A stretch of DNA of 64,000 nucleotides from Mogibacterium sp. (GTDB lineage Bacteria; Bacillota; Clostridia; Peptostreptococcales; Anaerovoracaceae): the NCBI GenBank assembly GCA_017512145.1, contig JAFWHB010000005.1, positions 1 through 64,000 of the forward strand. Direction: 5' to 3'. Both the position numbers and the translations under genes were made by a program. A model generated the notes under the pieces. The model was not told the DNA's origin, ran no database searches, and was given only the letters and a program-made list of their open reading frames with translations. Below, piece after piece: positions 37,899 to 45,856 of this stretch. Positions within the stretch are counted from its first letter, which is position 1. Every line of letters starts with the position of its first letter.

Positions 37899-37927
37899 TT
37901 GATGTCTCTTTGTAAGTGGTTTATAAT
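37899..37927 (+). promoter_or_regulatory. Promoter of the pheA-like gene
   Basis: TTGATG (37899-37904) and a perfect TATAAT (37922-37927) with a 17-base spacer. The expected transcription start, six to seven bases after the -10 element, falls at or next to the A of the leader peptide ATG (37934). Confidence 0.8.
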
Positions 37928-37933
37928 GGCCGC

Positions 37934-37978
37934 ATGAAAAAGATAATTAAGACTTACATATTTAAATACTTTAGATAA
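37934..37978 (+). CDS. pheL: Phe/Tyr-rich leader peptide, apparently leaderless
   Basis: 14 codons then TAA; the peptide is MKKIIKTYIFKYFR. Tyr and Phe occupy positions 8, 10, 12 and 13, four of the last seven residues. It is followed by three competing RNA helices and an intrinsic terminator, then a prephenate dehydratase-like gene, which is the order of a pheA attenuator. There is no ribosome binding site between the -10 element and the ATG; translation would have to start at the mRNA 5' end. Confidence 0.75.
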   Translation: MKKIIKTYIFKYFR

Positions 37979-37983
37979 CCCTT

Positions 37984-38082
37984 GCAGGCATTATAGAGTG
38001 ATAATCGCCTGCGTTTAAGATGTCGGCGTTATCATAGGTAAGTCAAGTCAAAGCCATGTGGAACGCCACCATATGGCTTTTT
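37984..38082 (+). promoter_or_regulatory. Attenuator with 1:2, 2:3 and terminator helices
   Basis: Helix 1:2 is GCAGGCATTAT (37984-37994) with ATAATcGCCTGC (38001-38012). The competing antiterminator 2:3 is TGATAATCGCC (37999-38009) with GGCGTTATCA (38025-38034), one base bulged. The terminator is AAGCCATGTG (38051-38060) with CATATGGCTT (38070-38079), one G-U pair, then a run of five T (38078-38082). GGCGTT (38025-38030) can also pair with AACGCC (38062-38067) in the terminator loop. A ribosome stalled on the Phe/Tyr codons would cover segment 1 and favour 2:3. Confidence 0.8.
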
Positions 38083-38126
38083 ATAATAATCAGAAGACTT
38101 AAGAGAGATGAAAGGAGCTAATCAAC

Positions 38127-38732
38127 ATGAGTCTGGAAGAAATGAAAGAAATGATCAAAGCAATGACAGAAGAAGCTAAGAAGGTCGCATACTGCGGCGG
38201 CATGAGCCCTGAAGACTACAAGATCGCTAAGAGTGCTTTCCCTAATGGTGATCTCGTAGCATATCCAAATCATAAAGAAACTTACGATGCTGTTATATCC
38301 GGCGAATGCGAAGTAGCTATTCTGCCATTTGAGAAGAGCTACTCCGGTGAACTCGGCAACGTTATCGATATACTTTTCGAGGGAGACCTTGTTATCAATG
38401 GCGTTATCAACCTTGATACAGGATCAGAGACCATTCGCTATGCGGTACTTTGCAAGGAACTCGTAGAGCTTCCTGAAGACAGCGATGGCGGATTCCTCTT
38501 CACATTCACAGTAAAGGATGAGACCGGAGCACTTGCCAAGGCCATCAACACCATCAGTGCGCATGGTTTCAACATGAGCACAATGCGCTCAAGAAAGAGA
38601 AAAGACCTCGAGTGGAACTACTACTTCCTCGCAGAGGCTAACGGTGACTGCTGCTCAGCAGAAGGCAAGAAGATGTTCGAAGAGCTTGATGCAGCATGCG
38701 AATCAGTCAAGGTTCTCGGTCACTACGCATAA
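38127..38732 (+). CDS. Compact prephenate dehydratase-like ACT domain protein (PDT lobe 2 missing)
   Basis: 201 residues, against about 280 for a normal P-protein dehydratase; AAAGGAG lies nine bases before the ATG. Residues 19-100 match lobe 1 of the dehydratase, including VAILPFEKSYSGELGNVIDIL (usual: PIENS). ETIRYAVL at 101-108 corresponds to the TRF strand that normally comes after lobe 2, so about 70 residues of lobe 2 are absent. The ACT domain (about 122-198) keeps GAL (135-137) but has MRSRKRK where ESRP is usual. The context, a Phe/Tyr attenuator, supports an aromatic amino acid role. Catalysis may be altered or lost; a sensor role is an alternative. Confidence 0.75.
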   Translation: MSLEEMKEMIKAMTEEAKKVAYCGGMSPEDYKIAKSAFPNGDLVAYPNHKETYDAVISGECEVAILPFEKSYSGELGNVIDILFEGDLVINGVINLDTGSETIRYAVLCKELVELPEDSDGGFLFTFTVKDETGALAKAINTISAHGFNMSTMRSRKRKDLEWNYYFLAEANGDCCSAEGKKMFEELDAACESVKVLGHYA

Positions 38733-38768
38733 TAACTAATAGATATTTACCTTAACGCAATACATAAG

Positions 38769-38803
38769 AAGAGCCCCGGATTTATCACTCATCCGGGGCT
38801 CTT
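38769..38803. terminator. Convergent terminator between pheA-like gene and hom
   Basis: AAGAGCCCCGGA (38769-38780) pairs perfectly with TCCGGGGCTCTT (38792-38803) around an 11-base loop. It lies between two convergent genes; T-rich tails are short on both strands. Confidence 0.8.
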
Positions 38804-38821
38804 CACATGTCTCAGATTAAA

Positions 38822-40120
38822 TTATTCTTCTACTCTTATAACGTTGTCGATCGACTTTGTTACGTCGAATTTCAATGCTTCATCAAGAGCATGTGTCAGC
38901 AGCGACTTGTCCACACTGAACAGTATGAATATGAGAGTTGCAACTCGCTCTCCGTCACATTCATACGGAGTCTTCTGTTGAATCGCCTCAACACTGATGT
39001 CATAGTGACCGAACATCGTCGTGATCCTGCCGAGTACACCTGGCTTGTCCGCTACAGTCATTCTCACATAGTACTTGCTCTCTCCGACTCCGCGGAATTC
39101 AAGATCAGAGTCATATCTAAGCTGCGGAACGATGTCATAGGCTGAATCCTTGCCAAGCTTGCGGGCGATACCGATGATATCACCAAGAACGGCACTGCCT
39201 GTTGGAAGCGAGCCTGCGCCCCTTCCGTAGAACATCAGCTCATCAACGGCATTTCCTTTGACATATACAGCATTGAACTCATTGTTAACAGATGCGAGCG
39301 GATGCTTAACAGGAACCATTGAAGGCTCTACACTGCAGGTCAGCTTGTCACCCTGTTCTCTTGCGCTTGCAAGCAGCTTGATGCGGTAGCCCGATTCCTT
39401 CGCAAATGCAATATCTTCCGGGCAGACAGCAGTGATGCCCTGTGTAGGAATCTTTTCAGGTCTTATGCCGGCGCCGAATACAAGTGAAATCAGGATCGAA
39501 AGCTTGTTGGCTGCATCGATACCCTCTACGTCTGCAGTCGGATCAGCCTCGGCAAAGCCCTTTGCCTGAGCATCCTTGAGAACCTCACCATAGTCCTTGC
39601 CAAACTCACTCATCTGGGTCAGGATGAAGTTAGTGGTTCCATTGAGAATGCCGTGCACTTCACTGAAGCTGTTCGAAAGAAGAGCTGTTGTAAGAGATGT
39701 CAGGATAGGAATACCACCTGCTACAGCAGCCTCGAATCTCAGCAGCACCTGATGCTCCTGCGCGAGCTCTGAGAGGAACTTGCCGTTCGCTGCGATGGCA
39801 GCCTTGTTTGCTGTTACAACGCTCTTGCCATGCCTGATAGCCTCAGCCATATATTCAGTTGCAGGCTCGATACCACCTATGAGTTCAACGACGATGCTGA
39901 TCTCAGGATCCTCAATAATATCCTTGATATCCTTAGTATATTTGTCCTTAGGAATATCTATGCCGCGGTCCTTCTCCGGATGGCGATTGAGTATCTTCAC
40001 GATCTCAATATCAAAGCCTGTGGTCTCAAGGATCTTGTCGTGATTCATCTCAAGAGCCTGATATGTGCCCTTGCCTATATTACCGATTCCAAGCATTCCG
40101 ACTTTGATATGATTATTCAT
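38822..40120 (-). CDS. hom: Homoserine dehydrogenase
   Basis: 432 residues from the ATG at 40120 (GGGGA about ten bases upstream). N-terminal NAD motif GMLGIGNIGKGTYQAL; KSVVTANKAAIA and EAAVAGGIPILTSL mark the dehydrogenase; GTTNFILTQM and FAEADPTADVEGIDAANKL the catalytic domain. A C-terminal ACT domain (about 345-430) likely senses threonine. It makes homoserine for threonine and methionine, hence also the threonine used by ilvA. The 5' leader is about 100 bases with a CTCACT/AGTGAG hairpin at its start. Confidence 0.97.
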   Translation of the reverse strand: MNNHIKVGMLGIGNIGKGTYQALEMNHDKILETTGFDIEIVKILNRHPEKDRGIDIPKDKYTKDIKDIIEDPEISIVVELIGGIEPATEYMAEAIRHGKSVVTANKAAIAANGKFLSELAQEHQVLLRFEAAVAGGIPILTSLTTALLSNSFSEVHGILNGTTNFILTQMSEFGKDYGEVLKDAQAKGFAEADPTADVEGIDAANKLSILISLVFGAGIRPEKIPTQGITAVCPEDIAFAKESGYRIKLLASAREQGDKLTCSVEPSMVPVKHPLASVNNEFNAVYVKGNAVDELMFYGRGAGSLPTGSAVLGDIIGIARKLGKDSAYDIVPQLRYDSDLEFRGVGESKYYVRMTVADKPGVLGRITTMFGHYDISVEAIQQKTPYECDGERVATLIFILFSVDKSLLTHALDEALKFDVTKSIDNVIRVEE

Positions 40121-40226
40121 TGTATTCTGTCCCCTTTTCTTATTACTTGAGCAATCCGAGAACTGCGTCCATTTCACCCTTCTGTGCCTTGATAAGAGTC
40201 TGCACCCTCACTGAATTGATAGAGTG

Positions 40227-40256
40227 AGTATACCACATGGGGATTTTTTCTGACAA
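40227..40256 (-). promoter_or_regulatory. Promoter of hom
   Basis: Minus strand TTGTCA (40256-40251) and TATACT (40232-40227) with an 18-base spacer; transcription would start near 40220. Confidence 0.65.
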
Positions 40257-40259
40257 TAG

Positions 40260-40293
40260 AACAGGCTCCGTCCCTACAAGGGAGGAGCCCGTT
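40260..40293 (-). terminator. Hairpin upstream of the hom promoter
   Basis: AAC-a-GGCTC (40260-40268) pairs with GAGCC-c-GTT (40285-40293) and TCCCT (40271-40275) with AGGGA (40279-40283) around ACA. It follows the small ORF at 40337-40441 and probably terminates it, although the T-run is poor. Confidence 0.55.
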
Positions 40294-40336
40294 ATACATC
40301 TTTATTTAAAGCTCTTGTATCGTTCCGCCGGGTTTA

Positions 40337-40441
40337 TTATCTGTCTTCGCCCTGGATCATTGTCTTTACGGATGCAACTACTGCTGCTGTCCAGTAAAGT
40401 GAAGGTACAAGTACTGCTGTTCCTACTACTAACTCCATCAT
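40337..40441 (-). CDS. Possible small single-helix membrane protein
   Basis: 34 residues from the ATG at 40441 (the next codon is also ATG). A GGGG lies close before it and AAAGGAG about 15 bases upstream. The body ELVVGTAVLVPSLYWTAAVV is one hydrophobic helix, followed by a short charged tail (KTMIQGEDR). No family is recognised. It lies between a Crp/Fnr regulator and hom, with a hairpin after its stop. Small size means coding status is uncertain. Confidence 0.45.
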   Translation of the reverse strand: MMELVVGTAVLVPSLYWTAAVVASVKTMIQGEDR

Positions 40442-40576
40442 TTCCCCTATAATCTCCTTTCGCATTGGCTTATTGTTTTTCTTTGTTTCTTGATTACAAT
40501 GCGTAGGATAGCACCGGAGGACTTTGCGAAAATTGATTATAATCAATTTTTCAAAAAATTATTTGATGGGTTTTTC

Positions 40577-41290
40577 TTAATTATTATAAGTGTCTCTGAG
40601 TCTCTGCATGTCGACGATCCTGATGCTGCTCTGTCCGGTCTTCGCAACGATCTTCTCACGCTCGAGTTCCCTGATCTTGCGGCTGACAGTTTCCGGTCTC
40701 AGGTGGATGCTTGCAGATATCTCTTCAAGACGCATCACTATCGTATCTGAGCCTGAGTATTTGCTCTGCCTCAGGAGAAAACCGGCGATCCGTGCCTTAG
40801 GATCCTCTGTTGTCAGCAGCAGCACCCTCTCATTGGCAGCTCTAAGCTTCTCACTAAGAAGTCTGATGACGCGAAGAGCCACTCCCGGCTCATCCATGAC
40901 AGACTCTATCTCCGTCCTTAGTATCATGCAGCAATCAGTAGTATCAAGGCAGACCGCATCATAAGAATAAGTGCTGCCCTCGATGAACAGCCCTTCCCAG
41001 ATTATCTCGCCTGCCCAGAAGATACCGACAATCTCCTCTCTGCCTTCGCTGTCATATGTCCTGAGCTTGACTTTACCCGTGTGCAGGAGATATACGCCAT
41101 CACAGGCATCGCCCTCTCTGAAGAGATAACTGCCCTTGCGGTACTTCCTGCGTATGGCCGAATTCATTATCTTCTTCTGAAGAGTGTCGTCAAGTCCGGA
41201 TATCACAGTAAGGCTGCGGAGGCACCGCCTGTCACAGCTTGCGCATTTGTCTGTTGCGTTCCTGTTTGTTAATCTGAATTTGTTCTCCAT
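40577..41290 (-). CDS. Crp/Fnr family regulator with N-terminal cysteine cluster
   Basis: 237 residues. A cyclic-nucleotide-like effector domain (about 30-150) with YLFREGDACDGVYLLHTGKVKL is followed by a winged helix with ISASIHLRPETVSRKIRELEREK. Cysteines C16, C19 and C23 (CxxCxxxC) near the N-terminus and C114 or C120 in the effector domain resemble the ligands of an oxygen-sensing [4Fe-4S] cluster, as in FNR. Redox or oxygen sensing in this anaerobe is therefore plausible. Its ATG follows the stop of the preceding gene without a gap. Confidence 0.9.
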   Translation of the reverse strand: MENKFRLTNRNATDKCASCDRRCLRSLTVISGLDDTLQKKIMNSAIRRKYRKGSYLFREGDACDGVYLLHTGKVKLRTYDSEGREEIVGIFWAGEIIWEGLFIEGSTYSYDAVCLDTTDCCMILRTEIESVMDEPGVALRVIRLLSEKLRAANERVLLLTTEDPKARIAGFLLRQSKYSGSDTIVMRLEEISASIHLRPETVSRKIRELEREKIVAKTGQSSIRIVDMQRLRDTYNN

Positions 41291-41755
41291 TTATTCCTTC
41301 TCAAGTACTGATAAGTCCACCTTTGAAAGGATGTCTTCCTTCTTGCCCATCCTCTCCTCAGATGGCTTGAGGTTCTGTGCAAATCCGGTCCCGTCTATGT
41401 GATACGCTCCGGTTATCCCGGCAAGAGCCTCTTCATCCGCCTCTCTGCAGAATAGCGCGAGATCCGCAGGGAACTTTGAATAATCCGTATCCTCATCTAT
41501 CTCCCAGACCTTCAGCGTATCCGGGTCAACATAAATGTCTGTCCACCTGCCGTGCATGCTGATATCAAACCAGTCTGTGCCGAAGGTGTAGGCATTGCCC
41601 GTGACCCTGCCATCCTCCAGTATGCATTCCTTGGCAAGCATTGTGCCCGCTGCACCGATCCTGAGGAAGTTGTTCTCTCTTGTACTGAACCAGGCACCGC
41701 CATTATTGATAGCTTGTATCATCTGTGCCTTGATCAGATCATTGTTATCAGCCAT
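41291..41755 (-). CDS. Conserved-looking hypothetical protein upstream of the Crp/Fnr gene
   Basis: 154 residues; not recognised. The sequence is acidic and soluble, with no signal peptide or membrane helix. The first half alternates strands (for example NFLRIGAAGTMLAKECILEDGRVTG), the second holds acidic helices (ADEEALAGITG). The gene ends exactly where the Crp/Fnr gene starts, so both are translated from one mRNA, and a functional tie to that regulator is likely. Codon pattern and spacing support a real gene. Confidence 0.75.
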   Translation of the reverse strand: MADNNDLIKAQMIQAINNGGAWFSTRENNFLRIGAAGTMLAKECILEDGRVTGNAYTFGTDWFDISMHGRWTDIYVDPDTLKVWEIDEDTDYSKFPADLALFCREADEEALAGITGAYHIDGTGFAQNLKPSEERMGKKEDILSKVDLSVLEKE

Positions 41756-41886
41756 CAGACCCTCCCTTAAATACCACTTTGTCAGCTTTGGTCTAATCTT
41801 ATCACAGCTGCAATTGCCGCAGTGAAAAATTAATTATTATTATTCATCTTACATTTGTTGTGTTCGTACTTGTTTCCTGAAATGCA

Positions 41887-41915
41887 TTGAAAAGTTGGGC
41901 AGAAAGGCTTAATAT
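41887..41915 (+). promoter_or_regulatory. Promoter of the 67-residue ORF
   Basis: TTGAAA (41887-41892) and TAATAT (41910-41915) with a 17-base spacer, about 70 bases before the ATG. Confidence 0.7.
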
Positions 41916-41983
41916 GGAATTGGGTGCAGGGAATTACCTTGAAAGTATTGGATTTTAAATCTTATAAAGGAGGTATGACAATA

Positions 41984-42187
41984 ATGGTCAAGATCAAATG
42001 GACTAATAAGTATAGCAATGAAACGGGCTATGTCGCTGCTCTTTCAAACAAGGAACAGTGCTTCATCAACACATTTGATGAGAGCGAAGCTAAGGCATAC
42101 TCCGAGAAGGCTGTCAAAGGCATTATGACCAGACTTGAGTCTTTCCACGAGACTGACAACAACATCTTTGAAGTAGTCCAGGCATAA
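41984..42187 (+). CDS. Small conserved-type hypothetical protein (67 residues)
   Basis: Start ATG at 41984 with GGAGG ten bases upstream; an in-frame ATG three codons earlier sits too close to that site. The protein (VKIKWTNKYSNETGYVAAL, then ending NNIFEVVQA) is soluble and mixed in charge, with a possible beta start and helical middle. No family is recognised. It has its own promoter and terminator, which supports it being a real monocistronic gene. Confidence 0.75.
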   Translation: MVKIKWTNKYSNETGYVAALSNKEQCFINTFDESEAKAYSEKAVKGIMTRLESFHETDNNIFEVVQA

Positions 42188-42209
42188 TAAGAAAGTCTAA
42201 CAAGAACTC

Positions 42210-42247
42210 AGCCCTGTCAGTATATAACTGGCAGGGCTGTTGTTGTT
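42210..42247 (+). terminator. Terminator of the 67-residue ORF
   Basis: AGCCCTG-t-CAGT (42210-42221) pairs with ACTG-g-CAGGGCT (42227-42238) and is followed by the T-rich GTTGTTGTTTT. Confidence 0.85.
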
Positions 42248-44605
42248 TTATTCTGTTCCTTTGAGAGCTTCTACCATATTGATGCTCTTGTTCTTTCTTG
42301 CTATCATCAAGCCTACTATCACGGCCACTCCCAGATTCAGGGCTGCAGCAGGCAGCAGGCTTCCGGGACCGATCACGGTCTCCATTTCATATTCACCTGC
42401 CAGCAGGTCCATCAGGACCCTGAGGGCCCATACGCCTGCAGGTATTCCAAGGAGAGTACCCGCTACAGAGATCCACAGATTCTGCGAGATAAGAAGACGC
42501 CCTATAGCATTATTCTTGAATCCCAGAACTTTGAGTGTTGCCATCTCACGGTAGCGCTCCATGTAGCTCATGACCCCGAGATTATAGAGCACTATGAGGC
42601 AGAGCAGCACCGATGCAGCAATGAGAACTATTATGAAGAAATAGAATATCTCCATAAATGCGTCAAATGAATCTATAATGTCCTGCTTGCTCTGTACGCT
42701 TGTTATATTACTGCCGGTACCGATCTCCTCCTTGGCAGTCATAGTATATACGCTGTTTATCTTATATGCCTCGCTGTCAGTAAGACCAAGAGACTCAGCG
42801 TATCCTTCTGTCATTGATATGCTTTCTGTCAGGGAACTGTTGATACCGCTGATATGGATATCGTAGCTTTCATCCGTGCCATAAGGTTCCACAGTCACTA
42901 TGTCTCCTGGCCCGGCTTTGAATTCCTTCGCCAGCCTCTTGCATATGAAGGCTCCGTCTTCCGGCAAATGCACTATATTCGAATCCTCATCTATGAACTG
43001 ATATGTCCCGTGAGTGATGTTGTAGACATCCACGGAAATCGCTTTGTCCCCCACCTTGGAGCTGACCGATGCGCTGTAGTCCCCGTCCAGATCGTGCGCG
43101 ATCTTCAGTGCATCGTCATTGTCTGCGTCTGCAGATATGAAGACTTTCGAAGTATATACCGCCGACTGATTGAAGAATGTGTCGAGAAAAACATCCATAG
43201 TCTGGTTCATGCCAAATGATGCTACCAGCATCAGCATGCAGCCGAATGTACCGATGAACGACATGGCGCTGCGGGATTTGTGTCTGAAGATATCTCTCAG
43301 ATTCCACTTTGTGCCGAACTTCAGCTTGTTCCACAGGGCTGTCTTCTCGAGCAGTACGCGGCGGATGTGCCTCGGCGTATACGGGCGGAGCGTCTCTGAT
43401 GCGGTTCCGCTGAGAAGCTTACGGACTGACAGGTATCCTATGAAGATCGTCAGCGCTACTATCAGTGCAACGATCACCCATATCCACAGAGGGATATGAA
43501 TCGACCAGTCAGGCATAACGAAATACGTTCCCATGAACCCGTCCTGAGACATAATCATGTTGCAAAGCAGATATCCTACTACGATACCCAGTGCTGAGCC
43601 TACCAGCGATATAAAGACTGCATATGATGTATAGTGGCGGATTATCCTCTTGTTCCTGAAGCCGAGAGCTTTGAGCGTACCGATCTGTGTCTTCTCACTG
43701 ATCGTGATCCTGTTCATGGTCGTTATCATGGTCAGGATCGCAATCGCAAGGAATAGCACCGGCAGAACAGAGCCCATCGTTTTGCCCTCATTCATCTCGC
43801 CTCTTGACTCTGCATATGATATGTTCTCATCTTTGGACAGGACCATAAGAGTGCGCCCAAGGACTGCATCCACAGCCTCCTGCAGCTCGGCCTTATCCAT
43901 CGATGAATTGATGTTCACCTGTGCAAATATGTCGTCGCATACTTCCTTGACGGCTATGCTCATCAGATCGTCCTCAAGATCAGGCTCTTCTTCCCTGATT
44001 TGCTGCTCAACGACCTTCCTCAGCATCGCAGGCGAAGCAAATACATATCCATATGTATCAAAGTCAGGCATCAGCTGTGACTCGTCGCGGACACAGATAA
44101 GATACTCTGCTGACTCTATCAGGCCTCTGACCGTCCCGGTGAACTCCATGTCCTCGAAGGTAACAGTAAGTTCATCGCCTATCTTCACACCGTTCTGCTC
44201 GGCATATTTGTCCATCAGCCAGAAGCCTTCAGGATCCCATCTGTCGTACTTATCGCCTTCCATCAGGACAAAGCCGGACGTATGCTCGCTCTCTGTCACG
44301 GTCAGCGCAAGCTGATTGCCCGTCCCAGCGACATCGGCATTTACAGAGAGGAACCTGCTGACGCCTGTAACACCCTCTATATCGCGGATCTTATCTACAT
44401 CGGCTGACGATATGCCATCCTCATCTATCACCCTGTAGTCTGCAAAGCCACAGTCCCTGAAGAATGAGTCTGTGTCTCTGCCGATAGTCACCCACTCAGC
44501 ATTGAATCCTACGAAGACCCCGACACCAAGCATGATCAGCAGAATCATGGAGATGAACTGGACCTTGTAGACGCCCGCGGTTCTGAAAAATTTGCGTATC
44601 AGCAT
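42248..44605 (-). CDS. ABC transporter permease, FtsX type, with extracytoplasmic domains
   Basis: 785 residues from the ATG at 44605, overlapping the ATPase stop by one base (TAATG). An N-terminal helix is followed by a MacB-like extracytoplasmic domain (about 45-260), then an FtsX block with SEKTQIGTLKALGFRNKRIIRHY. A second half repeats the plan and ends in YREMATLKVLGFKNNAIGRLL. This double-FtsX form is found in exporters of peptides and lipoproteins, and in bacitracin-type resistance modules. The substrate is unknown. It is the partner of the ATPase encoded immediately upstream. Confidence 0.92.
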   Translation of the reverse strand: MLIRKFFRTAGVYKVQFISMILLIMLGVGVFVGFNAEWVTIGRDTDSFFRDCGFADYRVIDEDGISSADVDKIRDIEGVTGVSRFLSVNADVAGTGNQLALTVTESEHTSGFVLMEGDKYDRWDPEGFWLMDKYAEQNGVKIGDELTVTFEDMEFTGTVRGLIESAEYLICVRDESQLMPDFDTYGYVFASPAMLRKVVEQQIREEEPDLEDDLMSIAVKEVCDDIFAQVNINSSMDKAELQEAVDAVLGRTLMVLSKDENISYAESRGEMNEGKTMGSVLPVLFLAIAILTMITTMNRITISEKTQIGTLKALGFRNKRIIRHYTSYAVFISLVGSALGIVVGYLLCNMIMSQDGFMGTYFVMPDWSIHIPLWIWVIVALIVALTIFIGYLSVRKLLSGTASETLRPYTPRHIRRVLLEKTALWNKLKFGTKWNLRDIFRHKSRSAMSFIGTFGCMLMLVASFGMNQTMDVFLDTFFNQSAVYTSKVFISADADNDDALKIAHDLDGDYSASVSSKVGDKAISVDVYNITHGTYQFIDEDSNIVHLPEDGAFICKRLAKEFKAGPGDIVTVEPYGTDESYDIHISGINSSLTESISMTEGYAESLGLTDSEAYKINSVYTMTAKEEIGTGSNITSVQSKQDIIDSFDAFMEIFYFFIIVLIAASVLLCLIVLYNLGVMSYMERYREMATLKVLGFKNNAIGRLLISQNLWISVAGTLLGIPAGVWALRVLMDLLAGEYEMETVIGPGSLLPAAALNLGVAVIVGLMIARKNKSINMVEALKGTE

Positions 44606-45306
44606 TACCACTCCACCTCTTCCACTGACAGCGGATTTGGCTGTTCATCAACTGATGTGACCTTGCCGCTCCTGATATGAATAACCACATCAGCCATTCT
44701 GGCTATGTTCTGGTTATGTGTTACTATGATTATCGTCTTGCCGTAGTCTCTGGCCATCTTGAGAAGCAGCTTGAGCACTACAACGCCGGTCTCAGAATCG
44801 AGCGCTCCCGTCGGCTCATCGCACAGGAGGATCCTCGGGTTCTTAGCAAGCGCTCTGCATATGGAAACCCTCTGCTGCTCACCACCCGACAGCTCGTGCG
44901 GGAACTGATGAGCATGATCTGCAAGGCCAACCTCGCTAAGCAGCTCTTCAGAACTCATATGATCCGGCGCGATCTCTTCGACAAGAGATACGTTCTCAAG
45001 TACAGTGAGCGTCGGTATCAGATTGTAAGACTGGAAGACAAAGCCTACCTTCGCAGCTCTGTAATCCGCTAGTTCATCGCTTGAAAGTGTTGATATATCT
45101 GTTCCATCTACAACTATCTGACCGCTCGTAGGATTATCGAGTCCTCCGAGCAGATTCAGAAAAGTACTCTTGCCGGCCCCTGACGGACCGAGAATTACTA
45201 CAAATTTTCCCTCTTCAATCTCCAGATCGACATCAGACAGTGCATTCTGAACATGGTCTCCTGTCACATATGTCCTTGTTACATCTTTGAATTGAATAAT
45301 CTTCAT
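44605..45306 (-). CDS. ABC transporter ATP-binding protein (MacB/LolD type)
   Basis: 233 residues. Walker [14 protein letters not shown]-loop [12 protein letters not shown], signature [18 protein letters not shown] and Walker [13 protein letters not shown] are intact; the H-loop reads IIIVTHN. The LSGGEQQR form and its size fit the LolD/MacB group that works with FtsX permeases through a mechanotransmission mechanism. It is translationally coupled to the permease. No two-component system lies beside it. Confidence 0.95.
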   Translation of the reverse strand: MKIIQFKDVTRTYVTGDHVQNALSDVDLEIEEGKFVVILGPSGAGKSTFLNLLGGLDNPTSGQIVVDGTDISTLSSDELADYRAAKVGFVFQSYNLIPTLTVLENVSLVEEIAPDHMSSEELLSEVGLADHAHQFPHELSGGEQQRVSICRALAKNPRILLCDEPTGALDSETGVVVLKLLLKMARDYGKTIIIVTHNQNIARMADVVIHIRSGKVTSVDEQPNPLSVEEVEW

Positions 45307-45345
45307 AATTAATAATCTCCGTGTGATAATTATCTTCTTTAGATA

Positions 45346-45720
45346 TCAGTGGACTTCTTCGAATCCGACGACCTTATAGTCTGTCTTCTTCAGAAGTCTG
45401 GCAAAATCGTCCTCCGTCTTCTCTGACTTAGCAAGGACCTCTGCTCTGTGGCGTCCGAGATTGACTTTGGCCCAAACGTCCCCTCCGGCATTTAATGCAT
45501 TCTGGACTCTGGACGCACAGTTGCTGCACATCATGCCGTCTATAGCCAGGTTGTATCTGAACGGATAATGGGATTCATCCGTGTCATCGACAGGACGAGG
45601 CAGTACAGTTTCGGCAGTGCCGCAGCAGCTTGACTTTGCTTTGCCCCTGGCCTTCTGCACAGTGGCATACACTCCATAAGCGATAAGTAATACTGCTACT
45701 ATTATGATTACAGCAGACAT
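45346..45720 (-). CDS. Membrane-anchored HMA domain protein with FeoB-associated-type N-terminus
   Basis: 124 residues. The N-terminus is a single helix (SAVIIIVAVLLIAYGVYATV) followed by KARGKAKSSCCG, as in the short FeoB-associated cysteine-rich membrane proteins. The C-terminal 70 residues are an HMA (heavy-metal-associated) domain with the metal-binding MMCSNCAS loop. Such a fusion could hand a metal ion, most probably copper or iron, at the membrane. No FeoB or P-type ATPase is in the window. GGAGG precedes the ATG, and a strong promoter with a DtxR-like palindrome controls it. Metal identity is not determined. Confidence 0.8.
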   Translation of the reverse strand: MSAVIIIVAVLLIAYGVYATVQKARGKAKSSCCGTAETVLPRPVDDTDESHYPFRYNLAIDGMMCSNCASRVQNALNAGGDVWAKVNLGRHRAEVLAKSEKTEDDFARLLKKTDYKVVGFEEVH

Positions 45721-45744
45721 CTTGAGATACCTCCTTGTATTTAT

Positions 45745-45799
45745 GAGTTAGTTAACTTAAACTAACTCGCATTGTAATACTTTCTCCTCTATATGTCAA
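45745..45799 (-). promoter_or_regulatory. Promoter with DtxR/IdeR-like operator for the HMA protein
   Basis: Minus strand TTGACA (45799-45794) and TACAAT (45776-45771) have a 17-base spacer. GAGTTAGTT (45745-45753) pairs with AACTAACTC (45760-45768), six bases apart, directly over the transcription start. Its core TTAGTTAACTTAAACTAA resembles the DtxR/IdeR box (TTAGGTTAGxCTAACCTAA), so metal-dependent repression is likely. The assignment to a named repressor is inferred. Confidence 0.75.
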
Positions 45800-45810
45800 A
45801 GTTTTGCATG

Positions 45811-45839
45811 AAAAAACCTCAGGCATCTGATCCTGAGGT
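45811..45839 (-). terminator. Terminator of the mnmA-hsmA operon
   Basis: On the minus strand ACCTCAGG (45839-45832) pairs with CCTGAGGT (45823-45816) around an 8-base loop and is followed by six T. Confidence 0.92.
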
Positions 45840-45856
45840 CCAGTAGTTACAAAGTG

